Source of the DNA: Gnomoniopsis sp. IMI 355080
Lineage: Eukaryota > Ascomycota > Sordariomycetes > Diaporthales > Gnomoniaceae
Length of the DNA stretch: 64,000 bases
Direction: 5' to 3'
Assembly: GCA_027946555.1 (NCBI GenBank)
Contig: JAPEVC010000005.1
Location: 62,001-126,000 of the forward strand
In this document: in pieces, positions 12,773-23,142 of the stretch
Numbering within the stretch: the stretch's first letter is position 1
Layout of the letters: each line of letters begins with the position of its first letter
Position numbers and translations under genes: made by a program
Notes under the pieces: model-generated
The model's database searches: none
What the model saw: the letters and a program-made list of their open reading frames with translations, nothing else
Told to the model about the DNA's origin: nothing

Positions 12773-13693
12773 GTTTGTGGAAGGTAATGAAATCTATAGT
12801 TATAGAGGGTTTGGTCTGTCAGTCAAGCAAGTACGGTGAAAGAAGGAGGGATTGATGCCCAGTCGAGAAATGTCGAGGACATGTAATGGACAGGCAGGCA
12901 GGCAATAGTAGAGACCGTAAGTAGACCGAGGACTGACGGGCTCGTAGATACTGACTTTTTGCTTTCCAAAGGGTCCCGGCCGACTTTATCGTGGTTGATG
13001 GGCGGGAGACGGATGACTTTCGATCCCCGAAGATTTCTGCTTTTGGTGCTCGTCTTTTTTCTTTTTTGGCAACAACTTATTGTCAGATGTACTGGATACT
13101 TGGACCTATCGTCCCGTACCACCTACCAGACTAGATATTTATGTGATACGCCTGCTTGTTGCGTGGCCTTGAATGACAGTACCCGCAATTTGGAAGTGGG
13201 CCAGATGCGACTGGGACACCGGCTTCCGAAGAGTGGGAACCGAGACGTCACCGCGCCCCTTTTTCTCTTCGATATTGTACATTTCAAATCAGTAGCTTGT
13301 ACTTTGAAATATTAGAAGGGACTAAAAACATCAAGAGGATGCGCCTTTCTATATTCGAATGGACCCTCAAGGATAAGCCTGCAAAAGGCGCCGACGTGCG
13401 GATCTTCGTCCTCAACTTCATCCCGGGCCAAGATTCCAAGCAGCATCGGGGACGATATCTAGTGTAAAATGTGAACGGCTCTGATCCAGTCCGCAAACCC
13501 GAGACAAGTCCAAAGCTTGCTCCTATCCATCAACTTCTATGACCAGAGATCTATGCTTAAAGGCTACGTGCAACCTTCTACCCTATTAGTTCACGGTACC
13601 AAACTCCAGTATAACACATCTCGCATAGCGCCGTCCTGTGACTCTCCTCCATGAAGACACCCCATACCGTTAAAAGAACCCCGTGCACTACGT
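12773..13693. other. Upstream region of APS kinase and 3' side of thioesterase gene
   Basis: About 920 bases without a supported gene, holding the MET14 promoter near 12773-13300 and the thioesterase 3' UTR. A + strand ORF at 12959-13315 encodes a hydrophobic stretch but lacks family features. No clear binding site can be asserted. Confidence 0.45.
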
Positions 13694-14719
13694 CTAGGTA
13701 GCGGAATAGTAATTCGACAGAGCCTAGAGTTCAAGTCAGTCATTAATCTGTTCATACCGGGCTCCGTCTTGACCTCGAGACACTCACAGCAGCCTGCTTC
13801 GGCTCAATATACAATGCGGTAGCCTCTGCTAGCACAACGGGCTCCTCGCCGTCCTTAGGGAGCGTCTCTATCCGGCCCTCGACCCACGCCTTCCGCCCCT
13901 CACTCTTGGTAAGCTCGCTCTTTAACACAATGTACTGGCCCGCCATGCACGGAGCCTTGTAATTTATGTTGAGGTTGGCCGTCATGCCGACCTTGCGGGG
14001 CAGCGCCGCGAATGCCGTCCTCGCCATGCCCTCGTCCAATACTGTCGCCAGATAACCGCCGTGCACGATACCCGGGTGGCCACATAGTTCTTGGCCTACA
14101 AAGCTGAGCTGCACGTACTCCTTCTTAGGGCCCTCAGCGTCAAGCCACGACAGTGGAGGGAAGGGCACTCTGTCGGGCCCCATGAGTGTGCCGGCTGTCA
14201 GGTTGTGCACGCGCCATGCCGGTGGGATCTTGAGGTGGGGTCGGGACTCTGCAAAGGCAGCATTGGCGCGGAGTGACTGCACGAGTGGGTGGGCGTTGAT
14301 ATAGTCTTCGTATGCTTGTTCCTTGTCGTCCGTGGGCGTCCATTCGCGCAATGTGTCTTGGTCCGACTTGGGTGTGAGGTAGCCTGAGACCGTCGCATAG
14401 GCCGGGGAGGCAGCCATGGTGAAGCCGAGGGTGGTGAAAAAGAAGGCGCGAAGAGTCCAGGAGAATGCGCGGCGTAGGAAGGAGCGTTGCGGGAGTGTGG
14501 CAGTCTCTGGAAAGGGCCATGATTAGAGACAGCGGTCAAGGCAAGGGGAGCAGCCATTATGTACGGAGTCGAGAACGTGGGCTTGGACGACATACCAGCA
14601 GTTGTCGCAACACAGCGAATGGTAGGACGCTGTGCAAGTCTAGTGAGGGCGAGGTTCTGGCTCGAGATAGCGGGTATTCTGCGGAACAGGAGGGGAGGTG
14701 CACGTAGGGACGGAGACAT
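13694..14719 (-). CDS. Hotdog-fold (4HBT/PaaI-type) acyl-CoA thioesterase, membrane-anchored
   Basis: Probably three exons: 14719-14596, 14506-13788 and 13723-13694. Joining exons 1 and 2 (donor gtatgt, acceptor tttccag) gives an N-terminus with arginines and no early acids (LRAPPLLFRRIPAISS), resembling a mitochondrial presequence, then a hydrophobic helix WTLRAFFFTTLGFTMAA. The catalytic domain follows, with GHPGIVHGGYLATVLDEGMAR carried by the hotdog core helix (HGG is the family signature) and NLNINYKAP in the substrate-tunnel strand. The role is inferred to be hydrolysis of an acyl-CoA thioester, resembling fungal THEM4-like proteins; the acyl chain is unknown. The last intron (13787-13724, gtgagt) is likely but optional: without it the frame reads on and stops at 13752. 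Confidence 0.85.
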
Positions 14720-15759
14720 ATTGGTGGGGGGCAATCAGTCCTTTTTGCTCTTTTTTTTCTGGGGCCAAAGGGACAGGGTGATGGATCTGAAGTCCGTTCT
14801 GTCAAAAAGTCAGACGCCCCCTACCACACCAATCAGGGACATGCGCAGCTTGTTGGGGCCGAGTCTTGGGAAGTGGCTTGTTGAATCGCACACTCCGACG
14901 ACCCGGAGCAGATGCGGAAATTCTGACGAGATCTACAAACAACCTCGGCACCGGAACGGGCGCCACGCCACGTGGGGCTTAGTTAGTAGGGACGCAAGGA
15001 CGCTATTCACTTAGCCCCCTCGACCCGACAATTTTTTACTACTATTCAAACAAAGATAATTCCTCCTTTCTGATGATATAACACATTTTCAAACGCTAAT
15101 TCACAGCATGTCGCGTGATGAAAAAAATAGCGAACCGAGGACGAAGTGTGAAGGTCTATGCTACCTATTCTGGATAGATTCACCAAAGCGGCTACTCGTT
15201 GCGAGGCAGGCTTCAAAATGCAGAGCCAACACAACCTATTTAGATGGGATTCTATGTGCCGTAACGTACAGTCCATCTCTACTTAATAGAAATGATCCAA
15301 TGATCAGCATTGACAGGTTTGATCTGATCTTCAAAGTTGGTACAATACCACACGGTGATCTGTATCCCTCAAGAAATCTTGGTAGGTTCATCTACGCCGG
15401 GGGTCTACACAGTGAGTAGATGTCAGGGTCTATCACAAAACCCTGGCCGCCCCCCCTGAGCCAGGTACGTTGAGGATGAGGTTCCAGTCGCTTGGCTCCC
15501 GCCTGCGTCATGTCCAAGCAAGCTGCCCTGACTGCCAACCAACCGCCCCGGCTGCCCTGGCTGCTTCCACGTAGTGAGGTTGGTCCTGTTCTTGGCCCAA
15601 GGCAGCTCAGCCTCCCAGGCCTCCCCGCGGTGAAGTGGATACAAAGAGCTTGCCAATACTACAAGACTTTTGACCGGCGCAATTTCGTACCCAGAATATT
15701 CATCCAAATACCTGTCTCTGAAAGTACAATTCTTCTCATAGATCGATTGAAATACCAAC
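14720..15759. other. Divergent promoter region
   Basis: This spacer lies between the thioesterase gene (-) and the small unknown gene (+). The part at 15030-15420 is AT-rich, followed by a GC-rich block at 15440-15620 with repeated CCTGG/CCCTG words. No gene is supported. Confidence 0.45.
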
Positions 15760-16406
15760 ATGGTACGTGGGGCTTATTCTAGGACAGTGAGCTTTCAGAT
15801 TGATGTGTTAGACAGGCTACTCAAGACACCGTTGACTCCTGGAGCGAGCCTCATCCGCCCAAGGCCGAGTCCATCAAGTCGTTCAAGGAGTTAGAGCACA
15901 CCATCAAAAAGGAGCTTGTACACCTTCGCCACGACCACGATAGTATGTGCACATCAGAACAAGCCAGATTCCTATAGTTAGCTTGAGTTCTAATCAGTAG
16001 CTTCTTTCCAGAGCATGAGAAGGAGTACTTCCAGGCCGTCGTAAGTCTCGTCTGAGGTCCCATTCACTGCCCATGACAGAAGCATCATTACCGGGATAAC
16101 CAAGCTCACAACATTTAGGCCCATCTGAGTGACGATGAGCTGACCGCCTTCACGGCCGACGACTTCGACCAAGTCCGCATCGGCACTTCAGCCTATGGCA
16201 CGCACATCTTCGGACGCGTCAAAATTCCAGCCCTGCCCGACAATGGGCCTTGCTATGTCTTCTTCCGCTTGTGTGACAAGGGGAAAGACGAGGAAGCTAC
16301 CTTTCACAGCTTTCATACTGAGGAATCGCCTGATAAGGAGAATGGCGGGTTCAAGTACCGAGCCATCTACACCAAGAACGATCCGCTGGAGTGGTTCAAT
16401 GAGTAA
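15760..16406 (+). CDS. Small conserved-looking protein of unknown function, four exons
   Basis: No ORF longer than 96 codons exists here, yet a consistent spliced gene can be built: 15760-15762 (the ATG alone), 15816-15942, 16012-16040 and 16119-16406, giving 148 residues. Introns are 53, 69 and 78 nt with donors GTACGT, GTATGT and GTAAGT, and all phases agree. The protein begins MATQDTVDSWSEPHPPK, has a charged helical part (SFKELEHTIKKELVHLRHDHD), then a compact C-terminal half with FGRVKIPALPDNGPCYVFFR and ends in NDPLEWFNE. It has no signal peptide or membrane helix. I do not recognise the family; the beta-rich end could bind a small ligand, but this is a guess. Codon choice in the last exon supports real coding. 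Confidence 0.72.
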
Positions 16407-16525
16407 AGAGGTTGAAAGCATGAACTGCTTATGGTCTATGTCGTATAACCCGGAGAATGCAATACCCCTGATGAATCATGCTTTGCAGCCTCTTCTAGCT
16501 AGGAAGATCTGAGCGATATTCGTGA

Positions 16526-19500
16526 CTAGTCACTATAGTTTTCATCCTCATCCTGAGCCAGTAGCGCAGCATAGTCGTCGGCTGTGGCGAACGTGGGCAA
16601 CTTCTTCAACTCCCTCTTGCGCATCTTGCCCTTGCCCTTGCCGTCCTTGCCAGCATTCTCTTCATCTTCCTCCTCCTCCTCATCACTGTCGCTGAACAGA
16701 GCCCCTCTCTCTGATCCGTCTTCCTCGTCTGCCATCTCCACGTCCTCTGGCTCATCCAGATCCTCATCCTCCTCGTCGTCATCATCAGACATATCGAGCA
16801 ACGAGCCAAGATCAGACATGTCATCCTCATCATCCAAATCCATGTTGACATCCTCGTCTTCACCTTCGACGTCGGGTCGTGAATTGACGAGCGCGCCCCA
16901 GATTTCATCCTCGTCCATCTCCTCGCCTTCGCCATCATCCTCACCCTTGTCCTTTTTGCCTTTACCCTCCGTGCTAGGCTTGCCAACCTGCGAGAAATAC
17001 GCGTGGAAGAAGACATCTTCCGCTGCAACGTCCTCCTGCTTCTTGTTCCAGAAGGCTGCAGAGTTGACATTCTCCTGGTTCTTGGCGCTGCCCCTTCCAG
17101 GGACAACGACATGAGCAGAACTGCCCGCGGCTAGCACCGGCTGCATGATAGAGGCACCGCGCTTGCTGTCAGCTGCCTTGGCGTTCTTGTATACAAACTT
17201 GTCCAAGAAGTTGATCAAAGTGTGGTTTGCAAGTTCCGGTTTGGGGATGGTCTTTTGTTTGACCAAGAGGTTGGAAGCAAAGACAGATACTGAAGGGTGG
17301 AAGTGTCTGAAATAGGGAATAACTTCCCATAAGCAACTCTGATCGGCATCGGCGAATCGAGGATCTGATCTCCGTCCGTCGTACACCTGACTCTTGTGTC
17401 CTGGGTGTCGAGGGGGAGCATCAGAGCCTTCGCCCCCCTTGACAGGTGCATCCACATAGAATTCCTCCTCCTCGCCATCTTCCTCGGGTTCGTTGAGCAG
17501 TGTCTTCAAATCCGGAAACGTTTCCTCCAATTGTGCCACAAGGAACAATATACCACAGACAAAAGGGGGCTCGTGCAGATAACAGACCTGCAGCATTCGC
17601 TTGACGAATGCCTTGACCCGACGAACATCAACGTCGTTCTTCAAGGAACGGTAGAGCAGATTGAGGTAGAGTGCTTGCTTCGACGATCGAATCAACCGTA
17701 AATCTAGCAGTGACTCGTAAAGCGTCCGATAGAAACGGTCAACGGCAACGTGCTTGGTGAGAGTCAGTTGTTGTACCAGCATGAGCGCCTGAATTGCGGT
17801 GTTGAAATTGGACGAGTGGGTGATTTTGAAGAGCGTGTCCAGGTGACCCTCCAAAGTTTCGTCGTCTGTGTTGGAGAAGGGCAAAGCACGGTTGAGACCA
17901 GACAAGATAGCAGAGACCATTTTCTCTGCAGTTTCCGTCTCGGGAACAACGCCAGATTTGTCTGAAATCGTATTCGCGTCTTTCTTGCCCTTGAAATGCT
18001 TCTTTTTACCACCCTTGGCATTTTTCTCGGTAGGCGCGCCCGCAGAATTCAGTGCACCAACCTTGAGCAAAGCCACGAACAAGTCAAAGTATATTCTGAC
18101 CAGGGTGTCCGCGATCTGCGGCTCCTTGACGGTGAGGATCGTCTGGTTGAGCGTTGTGATGGCGTAGTACTTTGGTCGAATGGTCTGGCCAGGCCGAAGC
18201 AAGACTTCCTGCTCGATGGCATTGATGACGATGCCCTTCATGGCGGGATGAGTAGTTAGCAACTGGAGTATGAGGTAAGAAGTGCGCGAAGCAATCTTCT
18301 TCTCGCGATCTCCAAGCTTGTTAACAAGCAGCCTCAACAAATTTGCCTCCTGCTCTGGCTTGTCGCGCAGTAGTCCAAACACAAAGTCGAGTGACCTGGA
18401 TCTAGAGTACTCGATCTCATCGCCACACCACAGCTCCAAGAGTTGTATTATTCTGAAATAGGTCTCCTTCAGCCATTCTTCATAAGCCCACATGATCAGA
18501 TGGGCCTTCGTAATTTTTCCGGGTAGCGGCTTTTCAGGGCTCCAGGTAGTGACGGATTTGGTTTGAAGAGTTCCCAGCAGTCCTGGCTGCGCAGAGAATA
18601 GACGCAATCGCCGGTCACTGGGGAGAACCACTCCATTTCCGAGGAGATCCACCAAGGCCCCCAGAGCGGCAATGGCTTGCTCACGACTTTTCTTTCCAGC
18701 TAGGTTGACAAGATTCTCTAAGGTCTTCACGTTGTGTACTGGAGACTCTTGAATAGCCAGCGTCAAAGCAGAAACTTTATCTGACATCGTACCAGAAGTC
18801 ATGATGGTGGACATGAACTTGCGGGTAGATGACTTCGCAACTGTCGATTCGTACAGAGCCGCATCAGCCTCTAGGAGCGTTTTGGCATATGTCTTCAAGC
18901 TGTTTATGGTTGTGGAAAAGTTCCGGATATCATCAGGCGATGGTGCTGGAAGTCCTTCCTGGCTTACGGCATGCCAATCAGGCCTTGGCTCGAACAACTA
19001 GAGCAAGTTAGCAACTCAGACTCGAGTACGATATAGACAACCACAGGGGCGCAGACTGACCAACTTACCCGCTGCAGAGCGACCTTGCGACTTCTCAGCA
19101 GGCGGTGCCTCGTTCTCTTCCTCCACGTCTTCTTCCTCTTCCTCTTTCTCGTCTTGCTCATCCTCCCACTCCTCGTCGTCTGGACCCTCCACCTCTTCAT
19201 CAGTCACACCATCGTCGTCTCGGACTTCGTCGAACCCAAGACCGGCTGCAAAGTTTGCCAGCTCCTTCTTGAGGGCCTTGTCCATGTCTGTGGAAGATGC
19301 CTTAGGCTTCGGCCCCTGGTCCTCCTCGGCGTCCGAATCGATACCGGCAACCAATTCTAAGTCTGCCTCATCTCCGCCCAGCAGCTTGATCTCCTCGAGC
19401 AGATCAACCTTGGTATCTTTTACGGCCTTTTTGGGCTTGGCTGAGCCATTTCTTGCTTCTTGCGCTTGCCTCTTCTTGGGGTGAGCGTCTTTGGTATCGT

Positions 19501-19729
19501 TGTCGCTGCGCTTTCTCTTTTCCGGACGCTCGGGTTTTTGCTTGTGATCCTTCAACTTGGATTTGGGCAGCTCGGTGTCGTTCTTTGCGGGGCGCTCGCT
19601 CTTCTGTGCCTGATCCTTAGAACTGGGCTTGGAAAGCTCGGTATCAATCTGGGCCGTCAATTTTGTAAGGGCGGCTTCATCGAAGGCAGCCTTTGCCTTT
19701 GCGCCCTTGGACTTTCTCTTCCCAGCCAT
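16526..19729 (-). CDS. MAK21: Ribosome biogenesis protein Noc1/Mak21 (CBF family)
   Basis: Two exons, 19729-19061 and 18997-16526, about 1046 residues. The N-terminal exon is lysine-rich then acidic (DDEEWEDEQDEKEEEEED). The junction gives AAGKLLFEPRPDWHAV, a conserved Noc1 stretch, which favours the GTCAGT donor at 19060 over the stronger GTAAGT at 19068 that would break the frame. The middle is helical repeat, and the CBF/Mak21 domain is recognised by ALYLNLLYRSLKNDVD, LHEPPFVCGILFLVAQ and PYFRHFHPSVSVFA (about residues 640-830). The C-terminus is strongly acidic (DDDDEEDEDLDEPEDVEM) and then basic. Noc1 pairs with Noc2 on early 90S/pre-60S particles in the nucleolus and is needed for large-subunit assembly. 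The gene is divergent from mitochondrial prolyl-tRNA synthetase, 427 bases apart. Confidence 0.93.
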
Positions 19730-20156
19730 GGTTGATCAAGTACCGGCCCTTGCAGATGCTCCGTGTCTTTGGAGGATGCAAGGCGTGGAAATTGTACGAT
19801 AATCCGTTGTGAGGTGGCCGGCGAGGAACGAGAGACGCTTGTGAATGGAGGCAAGTCCCGACGTGCTCAAAGTTGCAGTGGTAAAGTCGAGTTTTCCAGA
19901 GTCAGGATGGGAAAAAGTTTTAGTGGAGCACTTGGAAGATAATGGCAGGGGTCCCGTCCACGGCTCTTCCCGCCTTAGAATCTACAAGCTTGCAGCCAAG
20001 ACGAACAGCAACCTCAACGACATTTCTTAGACAAGTCAATCTCAAATTTCCAGACGGGCTGTCTTGTCTTGCTTTTTCACTTGAGTCTCCTTTATAAGAT
20101 TTCATGGCGTGAGCAAGCATCATCGCAATCAATGAGGCCGGCGTTGTGCCTTGACA
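19730..20156. promoter_or_regulatory. Shared divergent promoter, MAK21 / mt prolyl-tRNA synthetase
   Basis: These 427 bases separate two start codons on opposite strands, so both core promoters must lie here or in the 5' UTRs. No specific factor site can be claimed by eye. Confidence 0.5.
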
Positions 20157-22376
20157 ATGTCATCATATATCAAATGGACCGCAGCGCGTCCGATTCGTAT
20201 ACGACCACGGCTGCAACAGCGCAATTCGCGCTTGAACTGTATACGGAGCATACATGTCGACGGAAGAGCGCGTCGATCGCATGAGTGGGCCCCGTCGGGA
20301 GGGATAGCTGTTGGTGAGAACGAAGGTATGTTGTCCGTGCGGTGCTCAAAGAGAGGAAGAGAACAGATGATAACCATGGAAGTTGATAGATGCTCACTCG
20401 AAATTGATACGTGCTGGTTTTATTCGGCAGGTAAGGACTCAGGTCTTTTGTTGTATCCATGCCATGGCTCAAAGTCTTGCAGTCTCACTCAGGAATATTC
20501 CAACTCCTACCTCTAGGTCTGAGGGTCCAAGAAAAGATCACTCGACTAGTTGATCGCTATATGCGAGGCTTAGGTAACCGAGCTCACCTCAATGTTCTTT
20601 AAACTCCTTCCGAGCTGACTGGGGAGTTTATAGGAGCATCTAGAGTCCAGCTCTCGGCGATATCGTCAGAATCGCTTTGGGAACAGAGTGGTCGTCTGGA
20701 CAAAATCGGCTCAGAAGTGAGTAGCCTGCTGTGTGCTAAGTGTACCGTCTGGCTAACAGGCTGTGAAAGCTCTTCCGCTTCACAGATCGGAAAGAAGGGC
20801 GCTTCCTACTGGGACCTACCCATGAAGAGGAAATCACCTCGATAGTTGCACGCTCAGTACAGTCCTACAAAAGCCTGCCCCTAAGACTGTACCAGATAAG
20901 TAAGACACCGACGTCAAATAAGCCACCAGATTTACGAAAGCTGATCGAGTACCAGCACAGAAATACAGAGATGAGCTTCGTCCTCGTCACGGCCTTCTAC
21001 GAGGCCGTGACTTCTGCATGAAGGACCTGTATACGTTCGACTACTCTGTCGAAACAGCCTTGAAGACATATGAAGACGTACGAAGAGCCTACTCACAGAT
21101 TTTCATCCAGGAGATGAAGCTTCCCATTCTTGTGGCTAAGGCCAGCTCCGGCGACATGGGTGGAGATCTGAGCCACGAGTATCACATTCCCACTTCGCTT
21201 GGCGAGGACCTCGTCATGAGCTGCAACAAGTGTGACTACGTCGCCAATGAGGAAGTTGCTCAGGCTCGGATCGAGAAGGCAGCGCACATTCATGACCTTG
21301 GGAACATTAGCGCCTGGCGGGGAATATCCAAGGACCGCAAGACTATCGTCAATGTCTTTTACGATACTAGCACCGGAGCGACTCAGAAGGACATAAACAC
21401 ACACGCCGTCAAGCAGATCATCCCTGAGTTAGATGCTGGAGTCGAGGATGCGGTGCCTCTGTGGTCTGAGGCATTGAGCTCGCCTTCTGGGAAAGTCAAG
21501 TTGGTGAATTTATTTGACTGCAGATTGCCGGAACAGGCTATACACGACTTCATGACAGGATCAGACACACAGCTTTTTCCAGGCGACTCGTTTAAATACA
21601 AGCATAACACCCTCGTTGCGGAGGAACTGAGCGGCGGGGTGAATTTACTTCGCATCCAGGACGGCGACGCATGTCCGCACTGCCAAGACGGCACGCTTTC
21701 GGTACAGAAAGCTATTGAATTAGGCCATACTTTCCACCTCGGAACACGATACTCGGAGCCGATGAAAGCTTCAGTCACGGGGCCAAAACGATTACTGCTC
21801 GAGCCACCGACCGCGTCGCCAGCGTCATCCATTGGTGAATCTACGATCATGGAGAAAGCAGATTCACCGAGAACTATCTCTCCACCATCCTCTTCAGCAT
21901 ATCCGCCGACCGAGAACACGGTGGCTCCTATGCAGATGGGCTGCCACGGAATAGGCATCTCGCGCATCATTGGCGCGGTCGCAAACCACCTCGTCGACGC
22001 GAGGGGGCTCAACTGGCCACGAGTCATTGCGCCATACGAGGTCGTGATTGTCATCAATAACTCCAAGGACGATAAAGCCATGAGCGCTGGTGACGCAGTA
22101 TACGATGCATTGACCGGATCGTCAGATGCTGTGATCGATAAGAGATCTGGGCAACGGTCACCACCAGATGTCATTATTGACGACCGGCACGATCTTCAAA
22201 TGGGCTGGAAGCTCAAGGATGCGGACCTCGTGGGATACCCCGTCATTGTGGTGGTGGGAAAGGAGTGGACAGCATCGAAGCGAGTGGAGGTGCAATGCAG
22301 GAGGTTGGATTTTGCAGAGCCAAAGACGATATCGGAACTGAGGCAGTGTGTTGAAGGCCTTTTGCAGCAATTGTAG
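20157..22376 (+). CDS. Mitochondrial prolyl-tRNA synthetase (class II)
   Basis: Six exons: 20157-20325, 20390-20430, 20483-20573, 20634-20716, 20770-20899, 20956-22376; 644 residues. Every junction restores conserved sequence: RAGFIRQ|SHSGIFQLLPLG, LFRFTDRKEGRFLLGPTHEEEI (class II motif 2 region with the THEEE loop) and LYQITQKYRDELRPRHGLLRGRDF. Motif 3 lies near QMGCHGIGISRIIGA, and the C-terminal anticodon-binding domain includes APYEVVIVINNS. The first 45 residues are arginine-rich without acids (RPIRIRPRLQQRNSRLN), fitting a mitochondrial presequence. The enzyme charges mitochondrial tRNA-Pro and resembles the bacterial form rather than the cytosolic one. The insertion domain is short. 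The introns are 52-64 nt. Confidence 0.93.
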
Positions 22377-23142
22377 GCTCGATCACGTAGAAGAAACTTC
22401 TCCTACATCGCCCTGCCTAGAATTATTACTGCGACGAGTTGACCAATTGCTGGACCTATGTTTGAATTATTGGCTCTTCTATATAAGTGTGGCATATCTG
22501 CCATCGCTAGCCTTGGAGAACAGCTGGCCCGCCAACTTGCCTCACCTTGGGTGAGGCAGTGTAGGCGATGAGCGACCTTATTAGCTTCAGCCTGTGCATT
22601 TTGCGCCATGCTGACCAATTCGAAGGAAGTCGCTCGTGAGTGAAAGTCGTCACTGCCAGAGGGAGTTCCACTGGCCCTTGGCAATACAAAACTTGCACAA
22701 GTATTTGATTGGGTCCTACCTACCTCTGGCTAAGGTTGACTAGGCACGCTTTTTTGAAGAGATACAGCTATATCAGATTCATATCATAGACGAGGTCTGA
22801 CTGTGTGCGTGGCATTCATACAATGGTGGCATTTGGAATGATCGCCAGCGGAAAGGCAGCCAGCCTCTGAAGGCGCAACTTCATGGGCTTAGCAAGACCT
22901 GATGCACAGTCAACAACATACCCTGGAATTCAGTCCACTCTTGGTCTGATTTTTAGGCATCATGGCGCGCTTGAATACGATCGTGCTGTCCATTAGCATT
23001 TGAACGTACATTCGTATTAAGAAGTACTGAAATGCCTTTTCACGCCACCGAGCCATCTCACTTCCCACCCTCATGCAGCCCTGTTCAGTTGACCGAGACG
23101 CCTTGTTCAAATGCTTTACATCCTAGTGAGAATCCTACACTC
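22377..23142. other. Convergent spacer with a perfect hairpin
   Basis: These 766 bases lie between the prolyl-tRNA synthetase and NUP84 stop codons. They contain a 9-bp perfect inverted repeat with a 3-base loop (22538-22558) and otherwise no supported gene. Confidence 0.5.
22538..22558. repeat. Inverted repeat (9-bp stem, 3-base loop)
   Basis: TGCCTCACC, loop TTG, then GGTGAGGCA. It lies about 160 bases downstream of the prolyl-tRNA synthetase stop codon between convergent genes, so it would form a hairpin in either transcript. A 3'-end role is possible but not shown. Confidence 0.5.

Noticed and set aside
12959..13315. 118-codon + ORF with a hydrophobic segment
   Set aside because: Lies in the MET14 upstream region, has poor codon bias and no recognisable family.
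16584..17114. Serine-rich + strand ORF
   Set aside because: Antisense of the acidic GAG/GAT codon tract of MAK21, which reads as serine on the other strand.
21383..22174. 263-codon minus-strand ORF
   Set aside because: Mirror of the prolyl-tRNA synthetase coding exon; the + strand protein is clearly the real one.
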